This document shows, piece after piece, positions 24,064-34,396 of a stretch of DNA of 64,000 bases. Numbering within the stretch: the stretch's first letter is position 1; every line of letters starts with the position of its first letter. The translations under genes and the position numbers were made by a program. This stretch comes from Endothia cerciana (taxonomy: Eukaryota; Ascomycota; Sordariomycetes; Diaporthales; Cryphonectriaceae): the NCBI GenBank assembly GCA_026119935.1, contig JALRMH010000016.1, forward strand, positions 248,001 to 312,000. The letters run 5' to 3'. The notes below the pieces were generated by a model. That model made no database searches and was not told the origin of the DNA. It worked only from the letters and a program-made list of their open reading frames with translations.

Positions 24064-27000
24064 TCAAAGCCGGCCCTCGCCTGAGCACGCCGTGTCACCG
24101 GTATCCTTCCTCCTCAGGCTCCCCCACTTCCTCAGGCTCGAAAAGCTCATCGCCGACGACATGGTCCGCCCCTCAACGCATCCCTGGCTGAAAGAGCCCT
24201 GAACCACGGCATGGTCATCCAGGATATCGTAGATCCGCTTGATGGCCTTCCACGTCTCCACGCCGGCCACGAAGAGCACGGTGAACCCCACGACCAGCAG
24301 CCACTCCCAGGTGATGGGGGCGTGCTTGAAGACGTTCGTGTTGAGCCTCGGGACATTCACGGTCACGAAGACCGACATGGCCCCCGTGAAGACTGCCCAG
24401 AACAGGAACCTGTTGCCGTAGATGTCGCGGAGGAACTGCAGGACGCCGGCCTTCTTCCCCGGGTACAGGGCGAACATCGACCGGCGGAGGTGCTTGAACT
24501 CCCACGCCGAGATGAGGATCAGCCACGTGAGCTCCGCGAAGACCGCGGCCCGCGCGCGGAACACCGGCCCGCACGCGTCGGAGAAGGTGCGGTTGCAGTC
24601 GAAGCCAAGGTTACCGCTGTTCGCGCCATAGATGACGATGATGAAGGTCGCGAGACAGCAGGTACCCATGAGTGTGCCATAGACGATCATGTCGATGATC
24701 ACCTGCGGGGTGAAGATGTCCTTCGAGTGCGGTGGCTTGCCCATGATATCGGGCGAGGCCTTCTCGCGACCGAGGCCGAAGGCCGGACATGACGAGGTGA
24801 TCATGTTGATCCAGAGGATGGAAAGCGGGCTGACGGGAAAGACCGAGAACCCAGATGCGTCTTTGAACGCCAGCCCAACGATGAGAAGCACCACCTCCCC
24901 CACGTTGGAGGTGAGTAGGTGCAGGATGAACTTCTGAATGTTATCAAACATTCTCCGCCCTTCCCTGATAGCCGCGACGATCGAGTTGAACTTGTCGTCC
25001 GTGAGCACGATCTTGGCTACTGATTTAGCCACGTCAGAGCCGCTGCCCATTGCGATACCAACATCTGCGTTTGAAAGGCTGGGTGCGTCGTTCACACCAT
25101 CACCCGTCATCGCCGCAAAAGCCCTGCGCCGCCTCAGTGCCTCCATCATCCGCGTCTTGGTCTCAGGGGCACAGCGGGCGATCACCAGCGGCAGCTCGTC
25201 CAGAGCGTCGATCTCCGCATCGGTAAGCTTGTCAAAGTCTGTTGCTTTAAAGACAATCGAGTTGGCTACAGCGGCAGGCAGGATCGATAGATTCCGGGGT
25301 ATAATGCCAACCTCTTTGGCAATAGCTGTAGCTGTCGAGGGATGGTCGCCGGTCAACATGTGGACTTTGATACCGGCGCTGGCGCACTCTGCAATGGCGG
25401 GCGTAGTCTCCCTTCTCGGTGGGTCGTATATACCCGCGAGACCTAGCAGGGTCAATTCACTCTCAACTTGGCTGCGTAGCACATCATTATTCGCGTCCGC
25501 GGTGTTGGTGATCGAGGCAAAGCGGCCGTCCCACGTTCTGCTCGCAATAGCAAGGACCCGGAGTCCTTGCGACGCAAGAGTGTCCATCTGCGACAATACC
25601 TTGTTCTTCATGTCATCAGTCAAGGGGCATTGGTCATCGCCAACTCCGATGGTAGAGCAGAGATCCAGAATACGCTCGACAGCGCCTTTGGCATAGACCA
25701 CACTGTTTGACGTGGTAACACCGAAAGGGTTGCCATCGGGGGCGTTGTAGATAACCGACATGCGCTTGATACTGCTGTCGAAGGGGAACTCGGCGACTTG
25801 ACTCCAGCCACTGGTTTCGAGCTGCTTTTTCCGTACCTCGAAGCGGTGTGAGAATACCTGCAAAGCGATCTCGGTCGGCTCCCCTGTCGTGTGCCACTGA
25901 GATTGATGCTCATCGTAGCGAACAGTAGCCAGATTGCAGAGGGACGCAGCAAGGAGAAACGCATGCAAGGCTGAGTTTGGCTGAGCCTGTACTTCCTCGG
26001 CATCCTCCAGCTTGCTTGGTCCCGCCTTCTCCTCTGGAACGTCGAACTTGAGCGCCGGCGCACTTCTTTCTTGGTCGAAGTCTCTGTCACCCCGTGACTG
26101 CTGGGGGGCCTCGAGAGGGACGTTACGATATGTAACCCGTCCGACAGTTGGGTTACTAGGATCTTCAGAATCTTGAACGGAGTACACATTCGAGAATGGA
26201 AGCCAGACCCTGCGGACTATCATCGCTCCTTGAGTGAGAGTGCCTGTTTTGTCGGAACAAATATTTGTGACGCCCCCGAGGGCCTCCAGGGCACTGAGAT
26301 CTCTACAAACCGATGTTAATGTAGTGAACTTTGGAAAGCGGAGACAATTGGTCACTAACCTTACTACCACGTTAGACTTGGTCATCACGGTGGTCGCAAC
26401 CACCATGGTGAGCGTCAGAACTGCGACCAGACTTTCGGGAATGATAGCTATTCCGAGAGAAATAGCGTAGATGATGACTTCATTAGACATTGTGAAGCGG
26501 TTGACGCCGAAGACAATGACCGCCAGCATCAGGGCGAAGAGGAACAGGAGATAGGCAAGTTGGCTTAACTTCTTTTGAAGTGGTGTTCCTTCGGTCAGAC
26601 CAAGGAACTTGCCGAAGAAGTCGTAGGTTCGCTTACTAGCACCTTTGACAGGGGCGATCTTCCCATACTTCCTCCAGTTCATGGACCTGCCCGGCTTCCT
26701 TTGCTTCGTTATGGTGGACGCGGCGATTCTGCCCACTTCGGTCTTCATTCCAGTTGCAATGACGACCCCTCGACCACGGCCTTTTCGGACGCAGGTTGTC
26801 GCATAGGCGATGTTGACTCGATCCCCGATCCCGACTTCTTCCTCGGAGGTGGCTGGCTTTTCAGTGCCGGGAATGCATATGTTATTTTCAGTGGTTTTCT
26901 CCACGGGAGCGGCTTCGCCAGTCAAGCTTTGCTCGTCGCAAGAAAGATTCATAGCCTCGAACATTCTTAGGTCGGCCGGAACAGTATCGCCCATCTTTAG

Positions 27001-27736
27001 AACGACTACATCTCCAGGAACTACCTCAGGGCTGCACAGCGTTAGTAGGTCGAGATATCTTTGTTCAACTAGCCCAGCACACCGTCAAGTAATGGGTGAC
27101 GATACGTCGCGGGCTAGGGAATGAAGCGGTAGGGGTAATTCGGGAGATGGACTGTTGGCTTAAGGTTGGGGGGATGGGTTAGTAGAGAGAAGGCTATTGG
27201 GCAGAAACTCAAGCAAGAGTAGGTGAAGGAACTTTCGAGTACATACTTCGCGATGACCTTCAGTTTCCCATCTCGAAGAACAGTTGCGGAGGGCGAGGAC
27301 AAGGCTCGAAGCGCGTCCATTTTCTTTTCGGCCCGGTACTCCTGCACGAATCCGATCGACACGTTGAGACAAATGACGAAGGCCAGGACGCCTCCTTCGA
27401 CCCAGTCTTTGATGGCGAAGCTCACAATAGTAGCGACGACGAGCACCTGCATGGATTTGTGGTGAGAATGTGACCTAATCACACGGATAACCTAAGGGAT
27501 AAACGAAGGCAGGCCGGGGGCGTAAGACGTACCAGAATCATGGCGTTGCATAGCTGTTTGATAAAGATGGTGTGCCAAGCTATGCCCTCACCAACATCGA
27601 GCTCATTCGGAGGGTATCCTTGCTGCCTTTGCGCAACCTGTGTTGAGTTCAGGCCATGGTCGATACTGGTACTGAGAGTAGCGACCACGTCCGCCGGGGG
27701 AAGAAGGAATGGGTGTCGGTCAAACTGGCCAGACAT
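24064..27736 (-). CDS. ena1: ENA-type (P-type IID) Na+/K+-exporting ATPase
   Basis: Four exons: 27736-27533, 27446-27247, 27031-26360 and 26302-24064, with introns of 86, 215 and 57 nt, giving 1104 residues. The last intron is a multiple of three and stop-free, so a naive translation reads through it. The N-terminal cation-ATPase domain (DVVATLSTSIDHGLN) is followed by FAIKDWVEGG in membrane helix 2, VVPGDVV, SLTGEAAPVEK (A-domain TGE), the helix-4 motif IIPESLVAV, the phosphorylation site SDKTGTLTQG (Asp near 376), TGEPTEIAL, MTGDGVNDAPSL, and a C-terminal block of about six helices. IPESL and the overall order are typical of fungal ENA pumps, which extrude Na+ or K+ at the plasma membrane at neutral or alkaline pH. 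The tail after the last helix is Ser/Arg-rich. The 215-nt intron is long for this window and should be checked. Confidence 0.93.
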
Positions 27737-30687
27737 TGCGAAGTCACTTGATTACCATAGATGTTGACTAAAGAAGCTTGCAGTGTTTGGTATGAAGTTA
27801 TCGTTGCTAAACGATCGATCCTGGTGTTCGGTAAGATGCCTTCTAAGGTTCTGGAAACCTTATCGAGCTAGAGCTGTTGTCCGTGGCCCGTGCCGTGTGA
27901 AAGGTAGCTACTTATATACTAGTACACCGAGGTATACAAGAGTCTTTAACGGGAAGACTTAACGAGCCCGCGGTATTCTGACCGGAGGGGTTGATACGAA
28001 CGATGACGGTTAGCTCCATGGCGCCGAGGCGAGGCCAAGATCGTTAAGTGTCCTTTTGACAAGCCGCAATGTCCGATTCCGGGAAGACGACGGCTGCTAT
28101 TCCTTACTTAGGTAGCCTTATCGCCAGGCCCGCAGAAGACTCCGACAGACTTAGAACTCCCACCCGTCAGGGTATCTGCTGGAGCTGCTCATTGGAATCT
28201 GGGCACGCATCGGTCGGATGATACCAAGCCATGTGATTCATCGGCGCCGTTCTTGGCGGAGGCAAAGAGCCGTGGCGGGACTCGGCACGAGCCTTGGCGC
28301 CCCCATTGTCTCCGATGACCGCCCGAAGGAAGGTCATGCTGGGCCAGGCGACGAGCGTCGAGGAAGATTCTGCTTGAGGCGTTGTGAACCGAGTTGATGG
28401 CATATTTTGAATGTCGACGCGGGAAGGGCTGGCAAGATTCATGGTTGTGGTAGCGTGTATTTCAGCTGAATGAATGAGCGTCAACCACCAATCAACTCCC
28501 CAGTCGACGCCTACTCAACTGTCTGGGGAGCCTTCCCGTCAAAAAGTGCCGACGCCGTTCTGGTCGGAATCCGGGGGAGACCGGAGGCTTTGGTCATGCC
28601 CTGACACTTACAGTCAACATCCACATTCTCTTTTTCTGTCCGGGCATGTCTTGTTAGGTACCCCGTCCATATTCCTGAGGAGGCTGTGTCTCCCACCTCT
28701 GGGCAGGCAACATGCTCAGGCACGTCAGGCGTACTGGGTAAAATTACCATGCAGCACGAGGGCGAGGTGGGCCAAGCTCTGCCGAGCTCCGTCCCGTTGC
28801 ATGCGAACCTGCAGGGACCTGCATGCTGCAACTGGAAGATCTACAGTACCATCTGTAGTAGGCACTAATGTGTCAAGCAAGATCTGCACGTTCCTCGGCC
28901 GAGATCTAGACACTGAAAGCCGATTCCATAAATTCTTGCTGAGTGCTTGGAAAACGTCCAGCTTTGCACCTCTGAAGCTGCTGATCAGAAGGCCATGGGA
29001 CACCTCAGCGCAGGAGAGCAGTCGAGACGCAAGGCCTTGCGACCCTGAGGTACGCAGCGCCGCCTGAGTATAGTATGTGTCTCCTCCACGCTAGTATCCG
29101 ATCTCCTTATCCCCACGGGTGAACAGCTTTCGGCAAAAGATATAGTTCGGGGGCTCAAGTCATAAGGCCAAACTTTACAACAAGTTATGGCATCTACCAG
29201 CCCCGGGTAGGGACTTCCAGGCGGTGAGAGAAGCGCAAGACTCGTGGGTAGATGCAAGCTCGATTCCCTGTCATTTTCTGCACGGCAATGTCCTTCAGTA
29301 GGCCAGGCTGCTGGTTGAGGTCGCGTTGAAGCGGGCCAGCTACGGACCGGTCCGGACTCGGTCTCGACGACCTGGTTGTACAGCGGCCCGTCCAAGTAAC
29401 GCTGGCAGACATAGTCTTGACTCTTCTAGGCCAGGGGTTACGATCCGGTGTCTCTGGTCTCAAGCAAACAGTGCAGGGTAGCATGGGGTAGATAGTAGGT
29501 GGCAAGGATGTAAGTCTCACCTTCTGGTGGTTTGATGATTGAAACGAACGAAACAGCACCGTCGATCCCGAGACTACGTATATTGGAACGGGTGTTGCAG
29601 CACGCGGTCGTCCTGCAAGGGCAGCACGTGGGTGCCTACATCTCGGTATTATATATAAAATACGACGTCTCGGATTCGGCACCGCCGCCACCCCGATGCA
29701 ATAAGATATCCACCTGGGGCAGCATTCATGGTGCGAGTAGGTAAGTAAGTGTGCGGGCGTGGCGGCCGTTTTGGCGGCTTTGCGGACGGGTATCGTTGCC
29801 GAGGCGGGGGGCCCTAGGCGGATCTTACTCTTTAACTGGATGACTACTGTGGTATGTCTGTCCCGGGGCGCAGAGGGAAAAGCAATTAGGAAGAGCAAAA
29901 GACTTAGGAAATTCACGACACTTCTTAAATACGAATATGGAAAGCCGAGAGAATCGGAGCTCCGAGACGGCATGGACAATGACGATATTAAGGACGCGGG
30001 GACGCGTGCCAAGGTGTCAGGGGTACATTGAATTCCCCTTGCCAAGTTCGCAGTATCGTCAAAGACCTGCCTCAGGCTTCATATTTTACCAGGCAAATTA
30101 CTTAGTACCATCAGATTTGTTTTTAGTGTTCATGGTACCTTACATACGTAGTTTACTCGGTTCAGAACTTCAACTCGTCTAACCTTTTTTTTACGGCATC
30201 ATTGCACTGGAATAGAGACGGGCAGAATAATTCATCAATGCTCTCCGTGATATTCCAAAAAAATCTTAGGGTAATTAGGTGGTGACGTGGTAAGGTGACG
30301 ACGTACCCTGCTAAGTGCGATTTCTTTTTTACATAGGGATATGCACGAATTTAGCTCGAGATATCCCACATGGTACCCACAGCTGAAAGCGCGGCTTCCA
30401 GGTACAAACAACATAGTGGTAATAACTATGTTATATCAACCGTCATATCTAGGGTGCTGGGCACAGCCGGGACTTCGCCCTGACCGATCTGCTGGGGGGG
30501 ATGGAAATGCGGCGACACTTATAGAGAACGCAGCCGGCGGTTCTGGGCCGTGTAATATTTCCTTGCTATCATATATTAGATCTTGTACATATAATATCTC
30601 AGATCAGTATACACTATATCTCAGGTCTCTTACCTACTGTACATACTTCTCTCGTTTTGTTCAAAGTCTGTCGTTTCTGCAGCCACG
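27737..30687. other. Intergenic region of 2.95 kb (ENA promoter and flank)
   Basis: The part next to 27736 is the ENA promoter. Two hexamers matching the PacC/Rim101 consensus GCCARG are present: GCCAAG at 28034-28039 and its reverse complement at 28293-28298. At roughly one expected per kb they are not significant by themselves. A 91-codon minus-strand frame at 28167-28442 is listed separately. A 283-codon frame at 29194-30045 has no motif and is rejected. The right end (30560-30687) is AT-rich and leads into the propeller gene. Confidence 0.45.
28167..28442 (-). CDS. Possible small protein of 91 residues, unknown
   Basis: An ATG at 28442 in a CAACCATGA context opens a 91-residue frame (begins MNLASPSRVDIQNMPS, ends DACPDSNEQLQQIP). 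There is no signal peptide, membrane helix or recognised motif. It lies about 430 bp upstream of the ENA start codon and could equally be chance, since GC-rich spacers here hold many frames of this size. Splicing to further exons is not apparent. Confidence 0.18.
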   Translation of the reverse strand: MNLASPSRVDIQNMPSTRFTTPQAESSSTLVAWPSMTFLRAVIGDNGGAKARAESRHGSLPPPRTAPMNHMAWYHPTDACPDSNEQLQQIP

Positions 30688-31707
30688 ATGCCCTCCGCAC
30701 TCCTTACCCGTCTCGCCCTGGCGACGACATTCGGCCTGCAGGCCGCCGCAGAGCTTAGCGTCAGGACCGTCTACCAGTTCGCCTCCAACGACACCTGGCT
30801 GGAGAACCTCGTCGTCCGCTCCAACGGCATCATCCTGGCCACGGAGATCGGCCCGCCAGCGAGCCTGTGGGCGTTCGACCCGAGCCAGGCCAACGCCACC
30901 CAGGAGCTCGTCTTCACCTTCGACACGATCCTGGGGCTGTCGGGCATCACCGAGGCCGCCCACGACGTCTTCTACGTCACGGGCGCCAACACCACCGGGT
31001 CCAACATCCAGGATCCGCCCGCCAATGCCACGGAAGTCTGGCGCGTGGACTACTCGGGCGGCCAGACAACCCCTGGGATCACCCTCGTCGCCCGCCCGAC
31101 CTCGCCCCTGACCGACTTCAACGGCCTGGCGGCGTTCGACGAGACCATCATCCTCGCCTCGGCCAGCTTCCAGGACTCCATCTACGCCCTCGACACCACC
31201 ACCGGATACGCCTGGGAGGCCATCAAGAACGACGACATGAGCGACATCAACGGCATCAAGGTGGACGACGGCTACGTCTACTGGACCGCCGGCAGCGACT
31301 TCTGCCGCGCCAAGCTGTACGGCAACGTGACCGCCGGCGCTGCCGAGATCATCGCCACCGGCGAGTCCGGCATGAACTTCGACGACTTCGCCGTGAGCCC
31401 GGACGGCTTCTCTACCAACGTGACCTTCGGCGCCGGCACCAAGTACGCCTATGCGGCCACCGCGTCCGACAACTCCATCTACCAGATCATCTTCAGCGCC
31501 GACGGCCTCCAGAACAAGACCGCCATCGTTGCCGGTGCCGAGGACTCGACCGAGATCGCCGAGCCCACCGGCGCCGCCTTTGGCCGCACAGAGGGAGAGC
31601 TCAACAAGCTCTATGTCACCACAGGCGGCGGCAGCGCCGTGAACGTGGACGTCAACGGCGTTGAGACCGCCGTCGGCGCTCAGCTCCTCGAGATCACCCT
31701 GCTCTGA
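30688..31707 (+). CDS. Secreted beta-propeller protein, hetero-Diels-Alderase/SMP-30-like
   Basis: Single exon, 339 residues. A signal peptide is clear (MPSALLTRLALATTFGLQAA, cleavage near AAA-EL). The mature start, VRTVYQFASNDTWLENLVVR then SNGIILAT, followed by blades with FNGLAAFDE, SDINGIKVDDGYVYWT and EPTGAAFGR, matches my memory of the fungal six-bladed propeller family annotated as SMP-30/gluconolactonase-like. That family includes hetero-Diels-Alderases of tropolone-sesquiterpene pathways (EupF/AsR5 type). Several N-glycosylation sequons (NDT, NAT, NTT, NVT, NKT) fit secretion. The catalytic role is inference. No biosynthetic core gene lies nearby, so it may be a stand-alone secreted enzyme. 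Codons are strongly GC-ending, as in well-expressed genes. A TATA-poor but AT-rich region precedes the ATG. Confidence 0.78.
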   Translation: MPSALLTRLALATTFGLQAAAELSVRTVYQFASNDTWLENLVVRSNGIILATEIGPPASLWAFDPSQANATQELVFTFDTILGLSGITEAAHDVFYVTGANTTGSNIQDPPANATEVWRVDYSGGQTTPGITLVARPTSPLTDFNGLAAFDETIILASASFQDSIYALDTTTGYAWEAIKNDDMSDINGIKVDDGYVYWTAGSDFCRAKLYGNVTAGAAEIIATGESGMNFDDFAVSPDGFSTNVTFGAGTKYAYAATASDNSIYQIIFSADGLQNKTAIVAGAEDSTEIAEPTGAAFGRTEGELNKLYVTTGGGSAVNVDVNGVETAVGAQLLEITLL

Positions 31708-31823
31708 AGGCCGGGCGAGTCAGGAGTGCCGCTGGTGAGTAGTGTTCTCTAGGGGCCGTTCACTGACGGGCAGGATCGGGAAGCGAACCAGAGATTCGCA
31801 GGGCCCTGCTACTGGGAAACAAC

Positions 31824-31825
<2 letters not shown>

Positions 31826-31859
<34 letters not shown>
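31826..31859. repeat. AT dinucleotide microsatellite, about 17 units
   Basis: Uninterrupted alternating A and T over 34 nt, in the 3' flank of the propeller-protein gene. Confidence 0.95.
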
Positions 31860-31863
<4 letters not shown>

Positions 31864-32642
31864 ATACTATATATTCCCCAAAAGGCTGGTTGTGCAGGCA
31901 CCTCTCGCAGGCTTAGATGAGGCTGTCTCTCATAGTGAGATCTGCGAGCCTTATAAACTGAGCTGCTTCCCTCGTGATCACATCGCCGCAGTGTCGCCAA
32001 GAGCATCCCCACAGTCGGCTGTTGCAGTCCCCAACAAGGGGTGACGACTCCCAGCCAGCTGGGAATAATTCTATCAGGAATTGAGGCCTCAGGCATGACG
32101 CGCGGTGGCAATGCTGTCGTTGATCGGGTTCGGTCTTCAGACCCGCATCTTACGTTTGAGTTCTTGTCCTGCCGTCGCGATGAAGGGGTGATGGGGCCAG
32201 GATAGACATGGACATCGCCACGCGGCGCCCTGATTCGATGCGATATGCCTGCCGCAAGGATTCTTAGAAACCGTCGCAGGAGCTGGGAGGAAGGGTACCT
32301 GGGGAACGTATGTTGTCGCCAGCACGTGTTTCCGTACCTCGCCTGCTTGGACTGTCATCCCTAGGACGGTGCCCGTAGTACCACGGTACTGGGTTGGTAC
32401 CGGGTGCCACAGGAATGGACGGTAGACAGTACCTCCACCACAGAGGGCCGGCGTAACAAGAACACGCCCAGTGCAGGTGTGGAGGCGTTAGCACACCCTC
32501 GCCCCCTCCCTGCGCAACCAGGCCCAGCCTCCCGGACAAGTGCCAGACCGCCGTACCAACCAACATTTGTTTGACCCCGAGGCCTGGTTACCACAGTACC
32601 GACCAGTTCAACCTCACCTTCTCTTCGCTCCTTTCCCTTCTG

Positions 32643-32657
32643 CCCCCCCCCCCCCCC
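32643..32657. repeat. 15-nt poly-C tract
   Basis: Fifteen consecutive C about 230 nt upstream of the start codon at 32885, inside a pyrimidine-rich promoter or leader segment. Confidence 0.9.
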
Positions 32658-32884
32658 TAAGCCCAGCTTCGGCTGTTTGCATTTCTCCTTTTCCACTTCA
32701 CTTGATCTCAGCTCTTTGGTTCTGCTCGTCCTCCACACCCATCCAACTTCATCACCTCCTCCACACCCGCAAAGCAATCGCTCCAATTGATTGCTATCCT
32801 GCATTGCTTACTGCGCATCTCCTGCAATCCGATCTCGCCCTCTGGCCCATTGGCATCTAGCCTTCTGGAAATTACGTCATCGTC

Positions 32885-34396
32885 ATGGCCGACAGCTCAG
32901 CTTCCGTTAACAGCGCAGGTGAGTTTGCTTCGTCTCCGACGGCGGTATCACGGCCATCTATCGCGGACAGGTGTCGTGCCTGCTGCAGTGGCCCAATTGA
33001 GCTCAAGCGGGCTCGTGGGGAGCTTTGCGCCGCACCTGCTGGCCATATCCCGCCAGCTTCACCGATTCGCGCAACCTGGTCTGGCCACCATCGCTAACAT
33101 GCGACCCGCAAATGCGCAGCTCCGGCCAACCCACTCGCCGCCGCGACAACCGGCGACAATGCTCTGCCTAAGAACCCCTTCGCCGAGGGGCATAACGGCA
33201 AGACCTCCGAGCCGGCTTCCTCGAGCGTCACACAGCCGCTGTCGGTAACCCCAGACGTTCACAAGCCAGCTGACACGCCAGCTGCGACTGTCAATGGCGA
33301 CGCTGCTGGCCCCAAAAGCAGCAGCCCCGGTATCAACGGCGCCAGTAGCAGGCTCGAGTCTCTGGTCCCTGGGGAGGGCAAGCAGGCGGGCGCCCCTACC
33401 CCGGTCTCTCCTGCTCCGAAGGCTGCCACTGAGGGATCGGCTTCCTCTGCCCTGGGAGCACCTCCGACAGAACCCTCAACGAACAGCAACACCGGTGCTG
33501 CTGACACCGCCTCTTCTGCTGACCCCCCCGTTATGACCGGGGCGCTTCCAGAGGCCGCCGCGCCCAAGCCTAGCGAGTCGACTCAGCATGACGGTGTTGC
33601 CGATGTACCGGTGACGACTGCTGCGCCCGAGCCAGCCGGTCTAACCAAGACTGACGGCATCAAGGAGGCCCCAGCTGCATCCGCTCCATCTACCACCGCT
33701 GAACCAGTGTCGGACGCCAAGCCTCCGGTTATCAACGGAGACAAGAAAAAGGGTGCCGAGATCGAAAACGGGGTATCTGCGACTGCCTCGGCCGGGGCTG
33801 CTACCTCCACGGCAGCAGAGTCGAACCCGGTTCCGCATGAGGCGGAAGAGAAGAGGGCCCAAGAGGAAGATGTCGGGAAGAAAGATGCTGCCCCTCCGGC
33901 GGCATCAGCTTCCATAGTGCCAGACGCGACATCAGCCGAGAAGAAAGATGTCGAGATGGAAGATGCAGCTCCTTCGGCGGCTCCAGAGGAGCCTGCTGCA
34001 CCGTCTAAGGCTGCCTCAGCCACGGCTTCTGGTGTAGCTGCGGAGGTGCCCGCGGAACCAGCCCCTACCCCAGTCGCAGGCGCCGAGACCCCGGCCACCG
34101 CTCCTGTTTCTGGTATTACTGGAACGACAAGCACTACCACAGCGCCTGCCGTTCCGACTGCGACCGGAGGGAAGGTCTCTGCAGGTCGGAAGCGCAAGGC
34201 CGAGGCGGATACTGACGAGCCCGCGGAGGCTGAGGAGCCATCTGCTAAGAAGCGTAAAGGCCCAATCGCCAAGGCCGTCGCAAAGGCCAAGGGCGTGGTT
34301 GACGATATGAAAGAGAAACGCAAGAACAAGAAGAAGGAAGCAGCTCCTGTGGGGCGTACCCAGCGCAAGACGCGAAGCCAGGGCCTTGCGGACTAG
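32885..34396 (+). CDS. Ala/Pro/Thr-rich low-complexity nuclear protein, unknown
   Basis: Exon 1 is 32885-32918 and exon 2 is 33120-34396. The 201-nt intron (GTGAGT donor, GCGCAG acceptor) joins in phase, giving 436 residues. Most of the protein is disordered and rich in Ala, Pro, Ser, Thr and Glu, with repeated acidic-lysine units such as EKKDVEMEDAAPS and a related EEDVGKKDAAPP. The last 70 residues are basic: GRKRKAEADTDE, a bipartite-like KKRKGPIAKAVAKAKG, a Lys-rich helix KEKRKNKKK and a closing TQRKTRSQG. This composition suggests a nuclear, chromatin- or RNA-associated protein. No domain is recognised. The stop-free antisense frame over 33583-34368 is a composition artefact. Confidence 0.75.

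Larger units (their letters stand above)
31708..32884. other. Intergenic region with (AT)n tract and pyrimidine-rich leader
   Basis: This 1.18-kb spacer contains an AT dinucleotide array (31826-31859) about 120 nt after the propeller-protein stop. Further right are a 15-nt C tract (32643-32657) and a strongly C/T-rich segment (about 32610-32800) typical of fungal promoters and leaders, belonging to the gene at 32885. Confidence 0.5.

Noticed and set aside
29194..30045. 283-codon minus-strand frame in the ENA/propeller spacer
   Set aside because: No domain, signal or splice partner. Residue composition resembles translated non-coding DNA, and it spans AT- and GC-rich parts without change in codon pattern.
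30867..31664. 265-codon frame overlapping the propeller gene
   Set aside because: It is an out-of-frame, Arg/His-rich shadow of a GC3-rich gene; the sense frame has a signal peptide and blade motifs.
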